Part shown: one piece after another, positions 21,739 to 33,517 of the stretch
Numbering within the stretch: the stretch's first letter is position 1
How the letters are laid out: every line of letters begins with the position of its first letter
Assembly (NCBI GenBank): GCA_029959085.1
Contig: JARWIR010000093.1
Location: 1,674,001 to 1,738,000 of the forward strand
Reading direction: 5' to 3'
Length of the DNA stretch: 64,000 nt
Origin: Nemophila menziesii
Lineage: Eukaryota; Streptophyta; Magnoliopsida; Boraginales; Hydrophyllaceae
Made by a program: the position numbers and the translations under genes
The notes under the pieces: generated by a model
The model's input: only the letters and a program-made list of their open reading frames with translations
Database searches by the model: none
What the model was told of the DNA's origin: nothing

Positions 21739-23659
21739 CTCCTTCCGTCCATTTTTATTTGAGGAAATTACTTTGTAAAGCCTCAAATTTACAAAGTTTA
21801 TATTAAACATCCCAACTAAAAAACAATTCTATAAACATCCACTTTTCCAACTAGCTAGTTAGATTTTTTACCATACTACCCCCGTTCGTAATGGGTACAG
21901 ACCCACCAAGTGTTGTACAATTTTTCCATGTATTACATATTTCTCGATGGGTACAGACCTGCGAAGTGTTCTTTACATTTTCTTTACTTGGTTCTTATAA
22001 ATTCATTACACTTAAAGCCTATAAGGCATGGACCCATATAGTTTGTTTTTCAACAAGTCTTTTCTTAAAGGCCTAAGAAGCATTTCAAATATTTAATGGG
22101 GATGAACCCTTATTGCCTAAATCCTTACAACACTCCTAATGGGCCTGGCCCCAACAAGAACAAAAATTCTTTTTGGGCTGGCCCCTCCATGACCAATTAA
22201 CCAATTAGCAAAGTCCAACGAGATTTTTATACTGGACAAAAAACACAACATCAAATTCAAACTAAATTCAACGAACCCAGATCAACAATTGAAGAACAAC
22301 AATGGAGGTACAACCGAGAATGTTTCATATACAAGAATTGAAGATTACAAATCACGTTTTGAAATCAGTAAAACAATGACAAAAATAAAATCATGTTCAA
22401 AATTCCAAATCGCCGATGGTGGAGATTGGACCCATCACGGGATGAGAGGCCTCAACGTTTGGACCCATCAAGAGAATCGGCTTCAAAGGTATGGACCCAT
22501 GGTGGTGTTGCAGATGGGGGGAAGCGGTTATTCTCGGTGGCGATGGTGGTGAGCGGTGGTACATCTGTGTTTTTCAAAATGAAGATGAAACTAATTCGAA
22601 ATTTGATTGAGCTTTGATTGAGTAGGAAAACCCAATGAAGATGAAATTAATTCGAAATTGGATTCATGGTGGTGAACCAAATGAAGATGACGAGATGGGA
22701 TGGGGTTGATGGTGGTGATTTGGTAGAGATGGGTTAAGTTGTTCATGGCGGTGAGCAGGTGAAGAGATTTGGTAGTGATTTGGTTTCGGGTGCTGGTGGC
22801 TGCTGGTGTGGAGGTAAGTGACGATGGTGGATGGTTGTTGATGGTGAAGAAGTGGTTCGATGGGGTGGAGCTGTGAAGTTGTGGATGCCGATGCTGGTGG
22901 TGATGGGAGGTGGTATTGGGTGGGTGGTGGGAGGTGGGGATGTCGACAGCTATTGGTGTGGAGGTGGGGGTGGTTGGTGTCGGTTTGGTCAGATATTGGT
23001 GGTGATGAGAGGTGGTGTTGGGTGGGTGGTGGTGGTTTGATCAGAGAGGGTAGAGGAGAGGCTGCTGTCGAAGATGAAGGTGGAGAAGTTGATTTGTGTG
23101 GTGATGATGGTGGTGGATTTGATGATGATGGTGGCGGAGATGGGAGGTGGGGGTGGATTGGTGTCGGTTTGGTCAGATAGTGTAGAGGAGGTGGTGGGTC
23201 GGTGGTGGGTCGGTGCAGTCACAGAGAACTGGAGGGGAGTTTAGGGGAGGGGGGTAGGTTATGCCGAGGGAGAAGGAAGGGGAAGGGGGTGGGGTTTATA
23301 TAAAGGTCATTTGAGGGTTTGTTTGGACATTTTGTCCATATTAGTTGGCTTCCAATGTCTAGTTGGGCTGGTGGAGGTATACTGTAAACAGAGGGTGTGG
23401 GTAGGCTTTATAAAGTTAATGACCCTTTTTATTTGTCCCATTTTCTAAAAAAAGGGTGTCCAATATTGTTTGTCCATTTTTCATTATCAAGACACTTTTT
23501 TCCTACTTTTTTCAATATTACCCCTAATTAAATAATAGAAAAAGTAGCGTAATAAACGATCTCATGTATATAATTAAGGGAATTTGTGTAAAAAGGATAA
23601 ATACTCTTTTTAATCTTTGTGTACTAAAAAAGTAGACAAACAAAAATGGACGGAGGGAG
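21739..23659. mobile_element. 1.9-kb element with Stowaway/mariner-type ends and GC-rich core
   Basis: The left end CTCCTTCCGTCCATTTTTAT and the right end (reverse complement CTCCCTCCGTCCATTTTTGT) are inverted repeats of about 23 bp with two mismatches. Each is bounded by TA (21737-21738 and 23660-23661). CTCCCTCCGT ends with TA duplication are the signature of Stowaway/Tc1-mariner elements, which are normally a few hundred bp. Here 1921 bp are enclosed, including a G/T-rich GGTGG-repeat core (22430-23260). A leader-like segment near 22250-22300 and paired words such as GGGTACAGACC and GGACCCATC lie to its left. I see no transposase. The glycine/valine/tryptophan-rich frames in the core are composition artefacts. 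Confidence 0.82.
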
Positions 23660-23661
23660 TA

Positions 23662-24114
23662 GCATTTATCAGAATTTTAATGTAACGAAGTTATTAAGAG
23701 AAAAGAAAATTATTGATAAGACAATAAGTTAAAAGATCATTCTTACAATTTTGGTATAACCATATTGGAATTCTAGATAGAAAGTGTTGCTTAAATATAT
23801 ATAGAAAGAAAAAACCTAATAAATAAAATTCGATTAAATGCTATTATTTTTGTATAAGAAATGAATAAACGATAAACAAGATTCTTTTCTTAAAACTTAC
23901 AAATATATTTTACCCCTATTATGGTAAAAACATCTTTGCATAATTTTTTCTTATAACTCGTATTACGCATAGTATTACGCATAAAATATTGAATATCCAA
24001 ATAAAAATGGAAATAAAAATCATTTGGATTAAGAAACTCCCATAAAGTAGACCTTTAAAAACCATATTGGGGTGGGGAGTTAATCATTGGAAAGTGGAGT
24101 AAAGTAAAAAAAAA
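23662..24114. other. Upstream region of the TONSOKU-like gene
   Basis: AT-rich sequence that presumably includes the promoter of the gene starting at 24115. I could not single out a TATA box. An A run directly precedes the ATG. Confidence 0.4.
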
Positions 24115-26999
24115 ATGGTGGAAGGTGATGATGAAGTTGGAGCGGCCCTACGTGGATACAAGGAGGCGAATAAGATCGGAAATCGACAAGTTGAAGCTCA
24201 ATGGGCAAATGTAATAGCAACTATTTGCAAGGATAATAGGGATTACGAGGAGGCTTTGGTTTGGCTTCACAAAATATCCATACAAGACTTACCCGTCAAA
24301 GACCAGATCCCTACCTATCAATCACTTGGTGAAGTTCATCTCTTTCTTCAAAACTTCACCGAGGCACTTCAATATCAGTTCACCTATCTGGAGCTAGCCA
24401 AGGATGCAAATGATCTACTTGAACAACAAAGAGCAACTACACAACTTGGTCGAACATATCAAGAAATTTTCTTTTACACTAATGGTGATCATGGGTCAGT
24501 CAGAAATGCCAAGGACTACTTAATATCAGCCATGGAATTAGCTAAAGCGAATTCTTTTGTGAAGGAGTACATAGATGCTCATAATAACATTGGACTGCTT
24601 TATATAGGCATCAACAAGTTTGAAGAAGCAAAAGACATTCTCTTCAAAGGATTAGAGATTTGTGAAAAACAAGAGGTGGAAGTAGATGATTATGTGCGAA
24701 GTAGGCTCCATTGTAATCTTGGAATTGTTTACATGGGGCTGAGAAAGTGGGACATTGCAATAGAGCATATTGAGAAGGACATTGCAATTTGTAATCGAAT
24801 TGGTCACTATGAAGGGGAGGCAAATGGGTATAACAGGCTTGGTATATTGCATTACATAAATGAAAAATACGATAAAGCTATTATTTTTTGTGAAAAAGCA
24901 CTTGAGCTTGCAACACCGATTATAGGAGAGGATGTTTTGGTTGGTGAGATTACACTAAATATTTCCTTTATTGAAGATTCAATGGAGATAATGGAGGATT
25001 TTCCATCTCTAGATCCGAAGTTCAAAAGGATGGGTATAGGAGAAGCATCTTTACCCAAGTCTTTAGCATCTCTTGATTTTCTCATTGATATATCACACAA
25101 AATATTTGCTTGGAGACAAGTAAGTAAACATCAATCTTTCTGTTTTTCTAATCATTTTATTTATCATATGTGATTTATGAATAGATATATGTTGGTTTTA
25201 TTTATGTTTTTTAGGCAATCTGAAAAATTGATGGAGATAGCATGTTCTTTCTCATTTATTTTTGTAAAATGGTTTTATCTAATAAAGCAATGATTCTTCT
25301 GACTTTTTTGGCGTAGTTTTGTGAATATTTTTTCTCTTTTCTTTAGGTAAAATGATTTTATTAAATAAAGCACTTACTTTTTTTTTTGTGCGTAGTTTTG
25401 CACATATGCCAAAAGAAAAAAGAATATAATAAAGGAATTATGTGATCAAGAGAAGTTGAGTGATTCATTTTTTTTAATTGGTGAGGCATACAAGAATCTC
25501 AGGAACTTTGAGAAAGCGCTCAAATGGTACAAAAAGAGTTGGGAAATTTACAAATGTATTGGAAACTTGGAGGTATTATCATCTTTCTTTTGACGTACTC
25601 TTATTATTTTGATGATCCAAAATTATATAATCAGTATACTTGTAATTTTGATGTATAGTTAGTGGAGTTGTATGTTCTAAATCAAAATGTGTTTCAGGGT
25701 CAATCATTGTCAAAAATCAATATCGGCATTGTTTTAAATGCGGATGGTCACTGGGCACTAGCTTTGGCCTCTTTTGAAGAGGGTTATAGGTATATATGAC
25801 GTATTCTCTTGTTCCACAATCAAGTGACTATATCTTCTTAACACTGAATGTTAAATCATTTTAGTTCTAGTTATAATAAAGATGAGATGTCTGCTTATTT
25901 GTTGTATACTGTAAATGCAGGGTTGCAGTTCAAGCTAAACGTCCAACTATTCAGGTGTTTGCTCTTGAAAACATGCATTTTATCTACATGATAAAAATCG
26001 AAAATGTTGGTAAAGCAAGGTATTTATTCTTCATTCATGTGAGATGGGATTTTTTATGAATCTAATGAAGTTTGTGTTTTGTGTCTATTTAGTTCTTGAA
26101 ATTCCTAGATTAGGAATATTATATATTATTTCTTTGTGTGCTTTGGTGATCAGCCATGCACTAGTTAGCCGAAATACTGAATATGATTTTAGTTGGTGTT
26201 GAAATAACACAATCTAGCTATTCATTTTTATTCAGGAAATTAGAGGAAACAATAGATGAACTAAAGAAACCAAATAAAACAGAGCATCAAGAAATAGCTG
26301 GATGTCCTGAAACCAAAAAAGAAAGGAGTTATGATGTGAGCTTTCCATCAAAATCAAGTAAAGATGAAATGAAGCCTCAAAACTCATTTGATTCCTTAAG
26401 TTCTTTTGATATCCACCCATTTGGTAAAAAACGTAACCGTGACTTCGTTTTTTACAATGAAGATACCGCGACTTCAGATGATCAATGTGAGCCAATTTAA
26501 ACTTATATAAGTTTAACTATAATTATAAATAACTGTTTCTCTATAATAACTCAAAATTTTTAGAACCTAAGTACCAAAATGTTGTCATCCACATCTTACA
26601 TTAAATTGTGGTGAAATTTAATAGCTTAAGCTTTAGTTAACCATTTCAGGTGTTTATTTGCATTAATATTTATTGATATGTACATAAATAAATTGCAGTT
26701 CAACAAAGAAGGAAACAACTTACTGCTTTTAATGATTTCCAGGTAAGAACAGTGTTCTTTAGATTTTACAGTGTTGCTTTGATTTGATATTTCTCAAAAC
26801 ATTGTTTACCTTGTGATTTATTCAGTGGGATGTATCATCAGAAGAAGATAAATCTATACGAGTAACACTTTCAAATAAGAACCCAAAGAAGTACAAAGAT
26901 CTTGAACTTGCAGAAATGATAAAGAGACTGAATGAAATTGCTACTGAACAGACCATGCTGATTAACCGTATGAAACGGAGAAACAAGCGAGAGATATGA
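24115..26999 (+). CDS. TONSOKU-like protein, TPR half only, with novel C-terminus
   Basis: Exons by eye: 24115-25119, 25396-25572, 25698-25789, 25921-26019, 26236-26486, 26699-26742, 26826-26999; the phases agree and give 613 residues. If the last intron donor (GTGAGC, 26487) is not used, the protein ends at 26500 (545 residues). The N-terminal part matches plant TONSOKU (TSK/BRU1/MGO3) TPR repeats: [105 protein letters not shown] (about 1300 residues) helps maintain chromatin and genome stability after replication; its LRR half is the histone-binding side in the animal homologue. Here the LRR half is missing and replaced by a basic, helical tail ([20 protein letters not shown]) that I do not recognise. 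Remains of an LRR half lie at 49.1-50.4 kb. Exon integrity suggests it may be expressed. Confidence 0.85.
26610..26760 (+). repeat. Duplicated block containing exon 6, copy 1
   Basis: This stretch, an intron end plus the 44-bp exon with TTCAACAAAGAAGGAAACAA, recurs in diverged form at 48745-48945 downstream of TAF1B. Shared words include TTAACCATTTCA, TGCATT.ATAT and the exon core. The second copy sits directly before the TONSOKU LRR remnant. Confidence 0.7.
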
Positions 27000-27740
27000 A
27001 ACATGTGTAATAATTCAGCTTTACACATATTTGAATATGCTTCATAAATTGTGGAATTATGTTAGAGGGGATATCTTAATAAGTTCTAATCATCACTTTT
27101 TCACCATTGCTTGCTTATATAGTTGTATGAGATATCACAATTTTCACTCAATAAATGTATTCATGGAGCAACTATATTATGCCAACCAGCCAATATGTGT
27201 TGTTAAATATAGGAAACAAATGTTATTCCAAAACAATCAAGGAAAGATTTGCAAACTGGTGAGATCAAGGGGTATGTTATTTTGCCTAGCATAGGGACCA
27301 ATTATGTAAATTGCCCCATTACTAAAGGACACCTAGGATTGTTGCCCTTGTATCAGATTTATTGTCCCCGTCTTTTTGGCCTTCTTTCTTTGTAAAAACT
27401 CAAAGCAAAGGAGGCTACTATTGTCCTTCCCATTGGACTTCTCAAAAAACCCATTACAGTTTTAAATGCTCCATATGTGCGAGTTTTCTTCAAAATTATC
27501 TGCGACAAGAATATAAATGCAATCAAACACTGTTGTAAGAATGTCATTGATATTTTTACTCATTATCAAACAATATATATATATATATATATATTATTTT
27601 TATTTAAATAAATTAGTTTCCATTTATTTTTTATTCAGCAGTCCATTCTTGAACGAAAATCATGGCGAGACATCTGTTCCTACGGGATCACACTTTAGCC
27701 TCAGCTTCATAAAATCAATGATAGTATAACAAATAATAGC
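27000..27740. other. Spacer after the TONSOKU-like gene
   Basis: No gene is recognised. There is a short (TA)n tract at about 27568-27594. Frames at 27031-27294 and 27359-27547 show no family resemblance. Confidence 0.4.
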
Positions 27741-28035
27741 ATTAGACACAGTGTCTATTGCGTTAACACTAAAATGTCCTCTAATGATATTTTAAACGAT
27801 AACATTTATTGCGGCAACACCAAAATGACCTCTAACTGTATTTTTAGCGGCAATATTTGTCGCTAAAGATAAAGTCAATAGAGGCAAAAATAGATAACTT
27901 GCTACAAAAGGTGTCATTAGAGAAGAATTTATTGCGCCGAACAAATAGCAGCGACGTTTGTCGCTATATTAGTGGCAAAATCGAGACTTTTAGTGACAAA
28001 TTTTTTTGCCTCTAAAGATAACGTTTCTTGTAGTG
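27740..28035. mobile_element. End of a CACTA (En/Spm-like) element
   Basis: The right boundary is TTTCTTGTAGTG (28024-28035), the inverse of the classic CACTACAAGAAA terminus. The preceding 250 bp are full of subterminal words such as AGCGGCAA, TTTGTCGCTA, AGTGGCAAAA and AGTGACAAA. The opposite end was not found in the window, so this is a truncated or deleted copy without coding capacity. Confidence 0.75.
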
Positions 28036-28484
28036 AGAACTGAGAAGCACTAGAATGCTTCTTTTAGTGAGCAGTCTCCAAATTTCCCCGGCTTCTAATT
28101 TCGTACATCTTGATTCATTTGTATAATGCTAATAAATAGCAAATGCTGAAATAAATATTAGAATCTCAATTTGTGAGGAAAATCCTATATGATTTTTGAA
28201 CTGACTACAAAACTTAAATTTTGTGTATTTTCATGGTTATTTTGGGGCTAAATATAGCCGCGTATAAAATGCCTTTCCTGAAATGGCTGGGAGCATAGTG
28301 AAGAAAAGGAGGCAAATATTCAAGTATATTTTAAATTTTTACGTCTATTTTTCATTTTTTTCGTTTCAGGTTCATGTTGTTTGTTGGTTCATGGCCCTTT
28401 GCCCATTTATAACTGAATTTGAACTACTTAGCTCTCGCCTCCAACTAGCTGAACTACCTAAACCAATTTTTTAAAGCAGTGGTG

Positions 28485-28795
28485 GAGCCGCACACAAGTT
28501 GGGAGAGTGTGGCTCCCTGACAATTGTGATTTTTTATTTATTTAACTACCTTATGCCCCACACCAAAATTTCAGATTATTTAACTTGGCAACTCCTAAAA
28601 TTTTAAAATATATGTTTCAGTTTTAATTTTTTTTTCTTTTTATGAATATATTGTGTTTTCTATAGTAAAATATAGGGGTTTATAGTTTAATTTATTAAAA
28701 AAATTAACATCAAGACCTATGTTGCAATTTTTCCATAATATATAATTTTTACACCCGAACCCCTGGTCTAACAAAAAATCCTAGCTCTGACCCTA
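28485..28795. mobile_element. Small non-autonomous DNA element (GTGGTGGAGCC type)
   Basis: The left end is AGTGGTGGAGCCGCACAC and the right end is AATCCTAGCTCTGACCC, which read as imperfect inverted repeats of the common plant words GTGGTGGAGCCA and TGGCTCCGCCAC. The AT-rich inside has no coding frame. A target duplication was not resolved, so the superfamily is left open. Confidence 0.5.
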
Positions 28796-28875
28796 TTCTA
28801 AATATTCTCTTTTTGTTCTTTTTCTTGGTTTGTGCACACAATTCAAAATAAAATAAATTTTGTTGATAGATAAGC

Positions 28876-30110
28876 ATGGCTGAGGCATTTTTAACCATGA
28901 TCGCGGCATAATCGCTTTTGGCTACAACAGGATAGCTAGAGAAGAAGATATCGCTAGTGAAGGGAGTAAAAACAGAGCTAAAAAGTGTCTCCTTCGAATT
29001 ACACACAATTCGTAGTGTGTTGGTGATGCAGAGAATAGAAGCATCTAGGAACAAAGTGTTCAAGATTGGCTACAGAATCTAAATGACATATCTTATGTAG
29101 TGGATGATGTTGGAAAACTGCAATTTCTAAACGACAGATTGAAGAGGCCGAGAATGCCGTTCCTTATAAGTAGTTAAGGTATTCTTCCTTCTTTACTTGT
29201 TTTTCTATCAAACAAGTAGGTTTACATCGTGACACCGCCTTAGAAATTAATGACATAAATACAAGATTAGATTCGATCATAAAAGAGAAAATGACTTCGA
29301 ACTTGTTTTGTAGTGTCCTTCTATGGAAACTAAATGTCTGACAACCTCCATATTTAGAGACTCAGACATATATGACCAAGATTTTGATAAGGATACTATT
29401 TTAAGAATGTTATTGTCCAAGGAGGGTAGGCACAAGGAACATCAAATACCCGTTATTTCCATTGTTGGCGTTGGTGGAATAAGGTTGACAACCCTAGCAA
29501 AAATTGTTTACAATGATACTAAAGTGGAAGAAATGTTTAGGAAGTAAATATGGGTGTGTGTTTAGGATTCTTTTGATCTTTCTAATGTTACTAGTGAAAA
29601 CGTTGAAGCAACAAATGGTATTCTCCCAAATGTGGGCTCGAAGAACATATTGCTTCAACAGTTGAACTAAACCATATCTAATAAAAAGTTCCTACTTGTG
29701 TTAGATGATGTGTGGAATGAGGTTTGAGCGATTGTCTTAAGGATGCTATTGTTGAGAAATATGGAAACAGTTCCTAATGGCTAATGTTGAGAGATATGTA
29801 GGTAAAAGGACGAGAGTACTATAATGAGTTAGCATCTTGTTCTTTCTTCCAAGAATTTGGAGGATGAACATGGAGAGATAGTTACGTGCAAGATGCATGA
29901 TAAAGTTTATGATTTTTCCAAACATCTCACAATAAATTAGTGCATTACAATTGAAAAAGTGAAATGAAACTCATGTTCTTGAAAAATCCGTCATCTAACA
30001 TGGCTAGCTAACATTGAAACTGAGAGTCTTCTTAGTGTTTGTGATATTTGTGTGTGAGAATGGGAATAAGAAAAAAAATCAGTTTCCCTACTTAACAGCT
30101 AGAAATTTGT
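28876..30110 (+). pseudogene. CC-NB-LRR disease-resistance pseudogene (RGA type)
   Basis: It starts at an ATG (28876, MAEAFLTMIAA then stop). Coiled-coil domain traces follow in shifting frames (SLVKGVKTELKSVSFELHTI, VQDWLQNLNDISYVVDD). The NB-ARC part at 29323-29550 is best preserved: PVISIVGVGGIRLTTLAKIV is the P-loop region, but the essential GKTT lysine is Leu (GGIRLTT). Kinase 2 is seen as KKFLLVLDDVWNE near 29690. A winged-helix trace (ASCSFFQE..., TCKMHDKVYDF) appears near 29840-29920. Stops and frameshifts are frequent, and no LRR region follows before the TA tract at 30215. Intracellular immune receptors of this family are about 900-1300 residues. This copy cannot produce one. Confidence 0.9.
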
Positions 30111-30209
30111 TAAAGTATTGATCATAAAGAAATGTGACACGGTGTTTCATTCATCTGAGGTACCTACACTTGAGTCATCTATATGTGCTACCAGAATCAG
30201 AAAATCATG

Positions 30210-30214
<5 letters not shown>

Positions 30215-30276
<62 letters not shown>
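30215..30276. repeat. (TA)31 microsatellite
   Basis: An uninterrupted TA dinucleotide tract of about 62 bp that yields spurious Tyr-Ile repeat frames on both strands. Confidence 0.95.
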
Positions 30277-30278
<2 letters not shown>

Positions 30279-30734
30279 GTTTTTCTTTTTCTTTTCTCCC
30301 CCATAACTTATAAAATACTCTCTAAACATATTATCTCTTTTTGGTGTATAACTACCACATGTATCCCAGTGAATGAGTGCATAAAGTGAAAAATTCTCTT
30401 AAAAGAGAATGAAACAGTTGAGCCAACCGACAAGTTGCATGTGTGGATGAGCCAACAAAAATTTATTTACTTTACACCGAGGATTTGCTTCTTATTTTGT
30501 TTTTCTCTCGTTGATTTTCACTTTGGATTTGGGAATTTTTTTCCACTTATAATAAGTTGCACTTTTTATTTGGATTTATTACTAAAACGAAAATTCGAAT
30601 TGTTTATTTTGAATTCCCAAATTATGTAGTTTTAATACATCAGGTGTTGCCCAATTCCAGTTAATGAAGAGCCTTGTATATTTTTTTGATAAAACTATTA
30701 TTCAAGGAGGAACAATGTCATCTTTTAAAGATTA

Positions 30735-30807
30735 TGGAGATGCGGGGTATCGATCCCCGTACCTCTCGCATGCTAAGCGAGCGCTCTACCATCTGAGCTA
30801 CATCCCC
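30735..30807 (-). tRNA. tRNA-Ala (anticodon AGC)
   Basis: The 73-nt minus-strand gene folds into a full cloverleaf. The acceptor stem GGGGATG pairs with CATCTCC and includes the G3-U70 wobble that defines alanine tRNAs. The D arm is GCTCAGATGGTAGAGC, the anticodon stem CTCGC/GCGAG with loop TTAGCAT gives AGC, and the T arm is CGGGG-ATCGATA-CCCCG, followed by discriminator A. It has no intron and no encoded CCA. TATA-like sequence (ACTATATAAAAT) lies immediately upstream, a common plant tRNA gene feature. The downstream T run is short (3 T), so termination may occur further on. Confidence 0.97.
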
Positions 30808-31830
30808 ATTTTATATAGTTTCCAACAATTAGGGTTCTCAAATGTAGGAACTTTCCCAATATTAGCTAAAAATTTCAAAGACATTGCATGAAATGGATGA
30901 TGTGCCAAATGCGGTTGTGGTATATAATGGATACTAGAGGCAAATTTTAATAATATGGGTACCTATAGTGCAATTACTAGAAATAAAAGGTTTAAATCTA
31001 CTCTGTTATTTCCATGACAAAATATAGGTTATTTTGCATAACATATCCATTTATAATGCAAACAAATCCAAAAAAACATAAACAGAGACATAATTGCAAT
31101 TTCAGCGTAACATAGGGACCATAGTGCAATTTAGCAAAGTTACTTATAGTGAAGATGCTCATGTAAAGTCCCATTAAACGTATTATTAAAGATAATCGTC
31201 CTAGTAAAAGTACCACATTCTCTACAATACAACTAATTTCAAAGTATTTTTTAGAATTTGTATCTGGCAAAAACTTGCTACTTCTCTTATATGATGTGTC
31301 CAATGAGGATGGAAAAAGCAGAAAGAAGTGAGAGATTTTCTTGAGAATATCGCCAACTAAGACAAGGTTTTGGAAGCTTTGCAACCTCCATATAACCTAC
31401 ATAGATTAGAGACATTATGATTAGAGACAAATCCAGAAAGACTGACTATTAATTTACAAGTTCAACTCGGCCTATGAAATAGTCCAAAGACTGATCTTTA
31501 TCTTCATATAGTCCAAGGGATAAATTGTCCCCTTCTTTATAGTTTGGGACCTCCTGAAGGATTAACCCTCTAGATTAACACAAAGCTAACTTCACAAACC
31601 AGTTATTGGTATAATGTTCTATTACAAAGATGAATGGGATGTTTTGTTTTTTCATGTTAGAAAAAAATTAATGAAGAACTCTTAGTCCATTCAATCGTTG
31701 AAAAAGTATTTGTCTGAAAACCAAAGCACGACTATAGGGAAGTCAGAATATGAACTTCATATTTCTGAAATGTTTTTCTAGAACATCTTAAAAAGATAAT
31801 GATCCTGACAAAAATTTCAATGAAGATTAG
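30808..31830. other. Spacer with no recognised gene
   Basis: AT-rich. Words such as GGTACCTATAGTGCAATT (about 30958) and, further right, CATAGGGACCATAGTGCAATT (about 31111) are related, which suggests a small decayed repeat. The minus-strand frame at 30998-31384 shows no homology I can name. Confidence 0.35.

Positions 31831-31833
<3 letters not shown>

Positions 31834-31874
<41 letters not shown>
31834..31874. repeat. (TA)n microsatellite
   Basis: About 20 TA units lie just left of an LTR copy. Confidence 0.9.
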
Positions 31875-31876
<2 letters not shown>

Positions 31877-31931
31877 GAGAAGGGCCAACTACCCAAAATG
31901 TCTCATATTACTCTCCATATTTCTACCCGTC

Positions 31932-32892
31932 TGGTGGCTCCTGGGGTGTGATAAAATTAAGCAATAAAATAAAGGATCCACATACCATAAGTGCACGGAT
32001 CTTTCCAAGTAATAGATAAGTAAATACGGGATATTCGTCTCCACAGGAATTTAAGTAGTTATTCTAAATTCGTGTTCAATATTAGAATAAAGAGTTTTAA
32101 TTGTCTTAATAAAAAAGATAGGCAGTGAAGTATTTTGTTTTCTAATTAACTAAATAATAAAATAAATAATAAATAATTATGCAAATAAGATAAGAGATGC
32201 AAGTATGAATCTTTCCTATTGAATTTATTATTCCTAATAATAAGGTTAATTGGGAAATTTTACAATAGTCGGGACTCTATAATCTACTAACACCCTATCG
32301 GATGGACTTAGGAGCTATCCTACGGTAAAATAAACCCCTCTAAGGTAGTAAATTTACTTACGGATGTGAAGTTCCTTTACCCAATTGGCTACGTGGTTAG
32401 TCAAGCCTATCGGTCAATAACGGACACCATGCGTCTATATTCTAATTCTGTAATTAAACCGCCCTTGTCGGATGATCACCGCCACTAGTGAATAGCCTAA
32501 CTACTAAAACCTACCCTTGATTCGCGACGTCAATGATAGTAAACAAACACAATAATATAGTCAATGGAAATTAAGAACCAAATCAATTAAATACTAAAAT
32601 ACCAAATTCAAATTAAAAAAGAAAAAATTAATCAATGGTTCATATAATTACAATTCTAAAGATAAATTATGCATAATAAAACTCTTGAATCAATATCTTA
32701 GAAATACCTCATAGATAAAATAGATCTAAAACTAATTTACCCAAAGAATAGAGATGAAGAAGTGTAGAATTGATGTAGTTAAGCTCTAGCTCTTGCTTCT
32801 TCCTCCTCTAGATCCTCCTGATTGCTTCTATAATAATTTATGTATGTATATTAAGCTTATGCAGTCAAAGGATGATTTTCTAAGGTTAGGAA

Positions 32893-32958
<66 letters not shown>

Positions 32959-33517
32959 TGTTAGGTCGAAATATTGGAGTAGAGACCAAGTAAAAGAGTC
33001 AAAGCCCAACTCAAATTCATAAGTAGATAATGATAATTACTGCTAAACTGTTTTGACCATATCTCCTTCACTTTTACTGGTCCGTTTTCGGCCAGTAAGA
33101 TATCAAAAGAATCCTCACAAAAATATCTATCTAACTCTTAAATGGCTCTTCCAAAATCGTTGCCTATTTGGAGTTATCTCCACTTCTTTGGACTTAGCAG
33201 CAGAAATTCATATTTATTTGACAGCTTTTCTGTTCCTATTTGAACTCTGTTTCCTTTTATCTCCTAATTTTTTCTAGATATTCTTTCCTTAACTCCTTAG
33301 AATTGATTTGTCATCTTATTTATTTTCATATATATATTTAGAGCATCACATTAACACACAAATTGAACCAAATATGCTCTAAAATAATAAATCTCCAAAT
33401 CAAGGTAAGAACCTCGAATATGATGAAATAAGCACAAAAGTCTATATAATAAGTCCATTTTCTACCTAAAATGATGTCTCCTAAGGGCTTATATTTAGAA
33501 CAAAAAGGGAGACATCA
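31932..33517 (-). mobile_element. LTR of a retrotransposon, copy A (minus orientation)
   Basis: In the minus direction it begins TGATGTCTCC (33517 going down) and ends CCACCA (31932), i.e. TG...CA. It is 1586 bp and is homologous along its length to 37941-39531 and 55646-57406. Directly outside its TGATG end is a polypurine tract (GAGTTGGGGTCT on the minus strand), so this is the 3' LTR of a minus-strand element whose internal region extends to higher coordinates. Compared with copy C, the TATA-box region has become a 62-bp TA tract (32895-32956). No coding domain is seen. Confidence 0.85.
32895..32956. repeat. (TA)31 tract inside LTR copy A at the LTR TATA box
   Basis: The flanks (AGGTTAGGAACTG on one side, GGTGTTAGGTCGAA on the other) align with copy C at 56627-56660. 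There the same place reads GGTATTTATAGGTG, whose reverse complement contains TATAAATA. Confidence 0.85.

Noticed and set aside
22831..23222. Gly/Val/Trp-rich frames on + and Pro/Thr-rich frame on -
   Set aside because: Low-complexity GGTGG repeats keep all frames open; no domain is visible.
30118..30389. Tyr-Ile repeat frames on both strands
   Set aside because: Produced by the (TA)31 tract; the same applies at 48680-48874.
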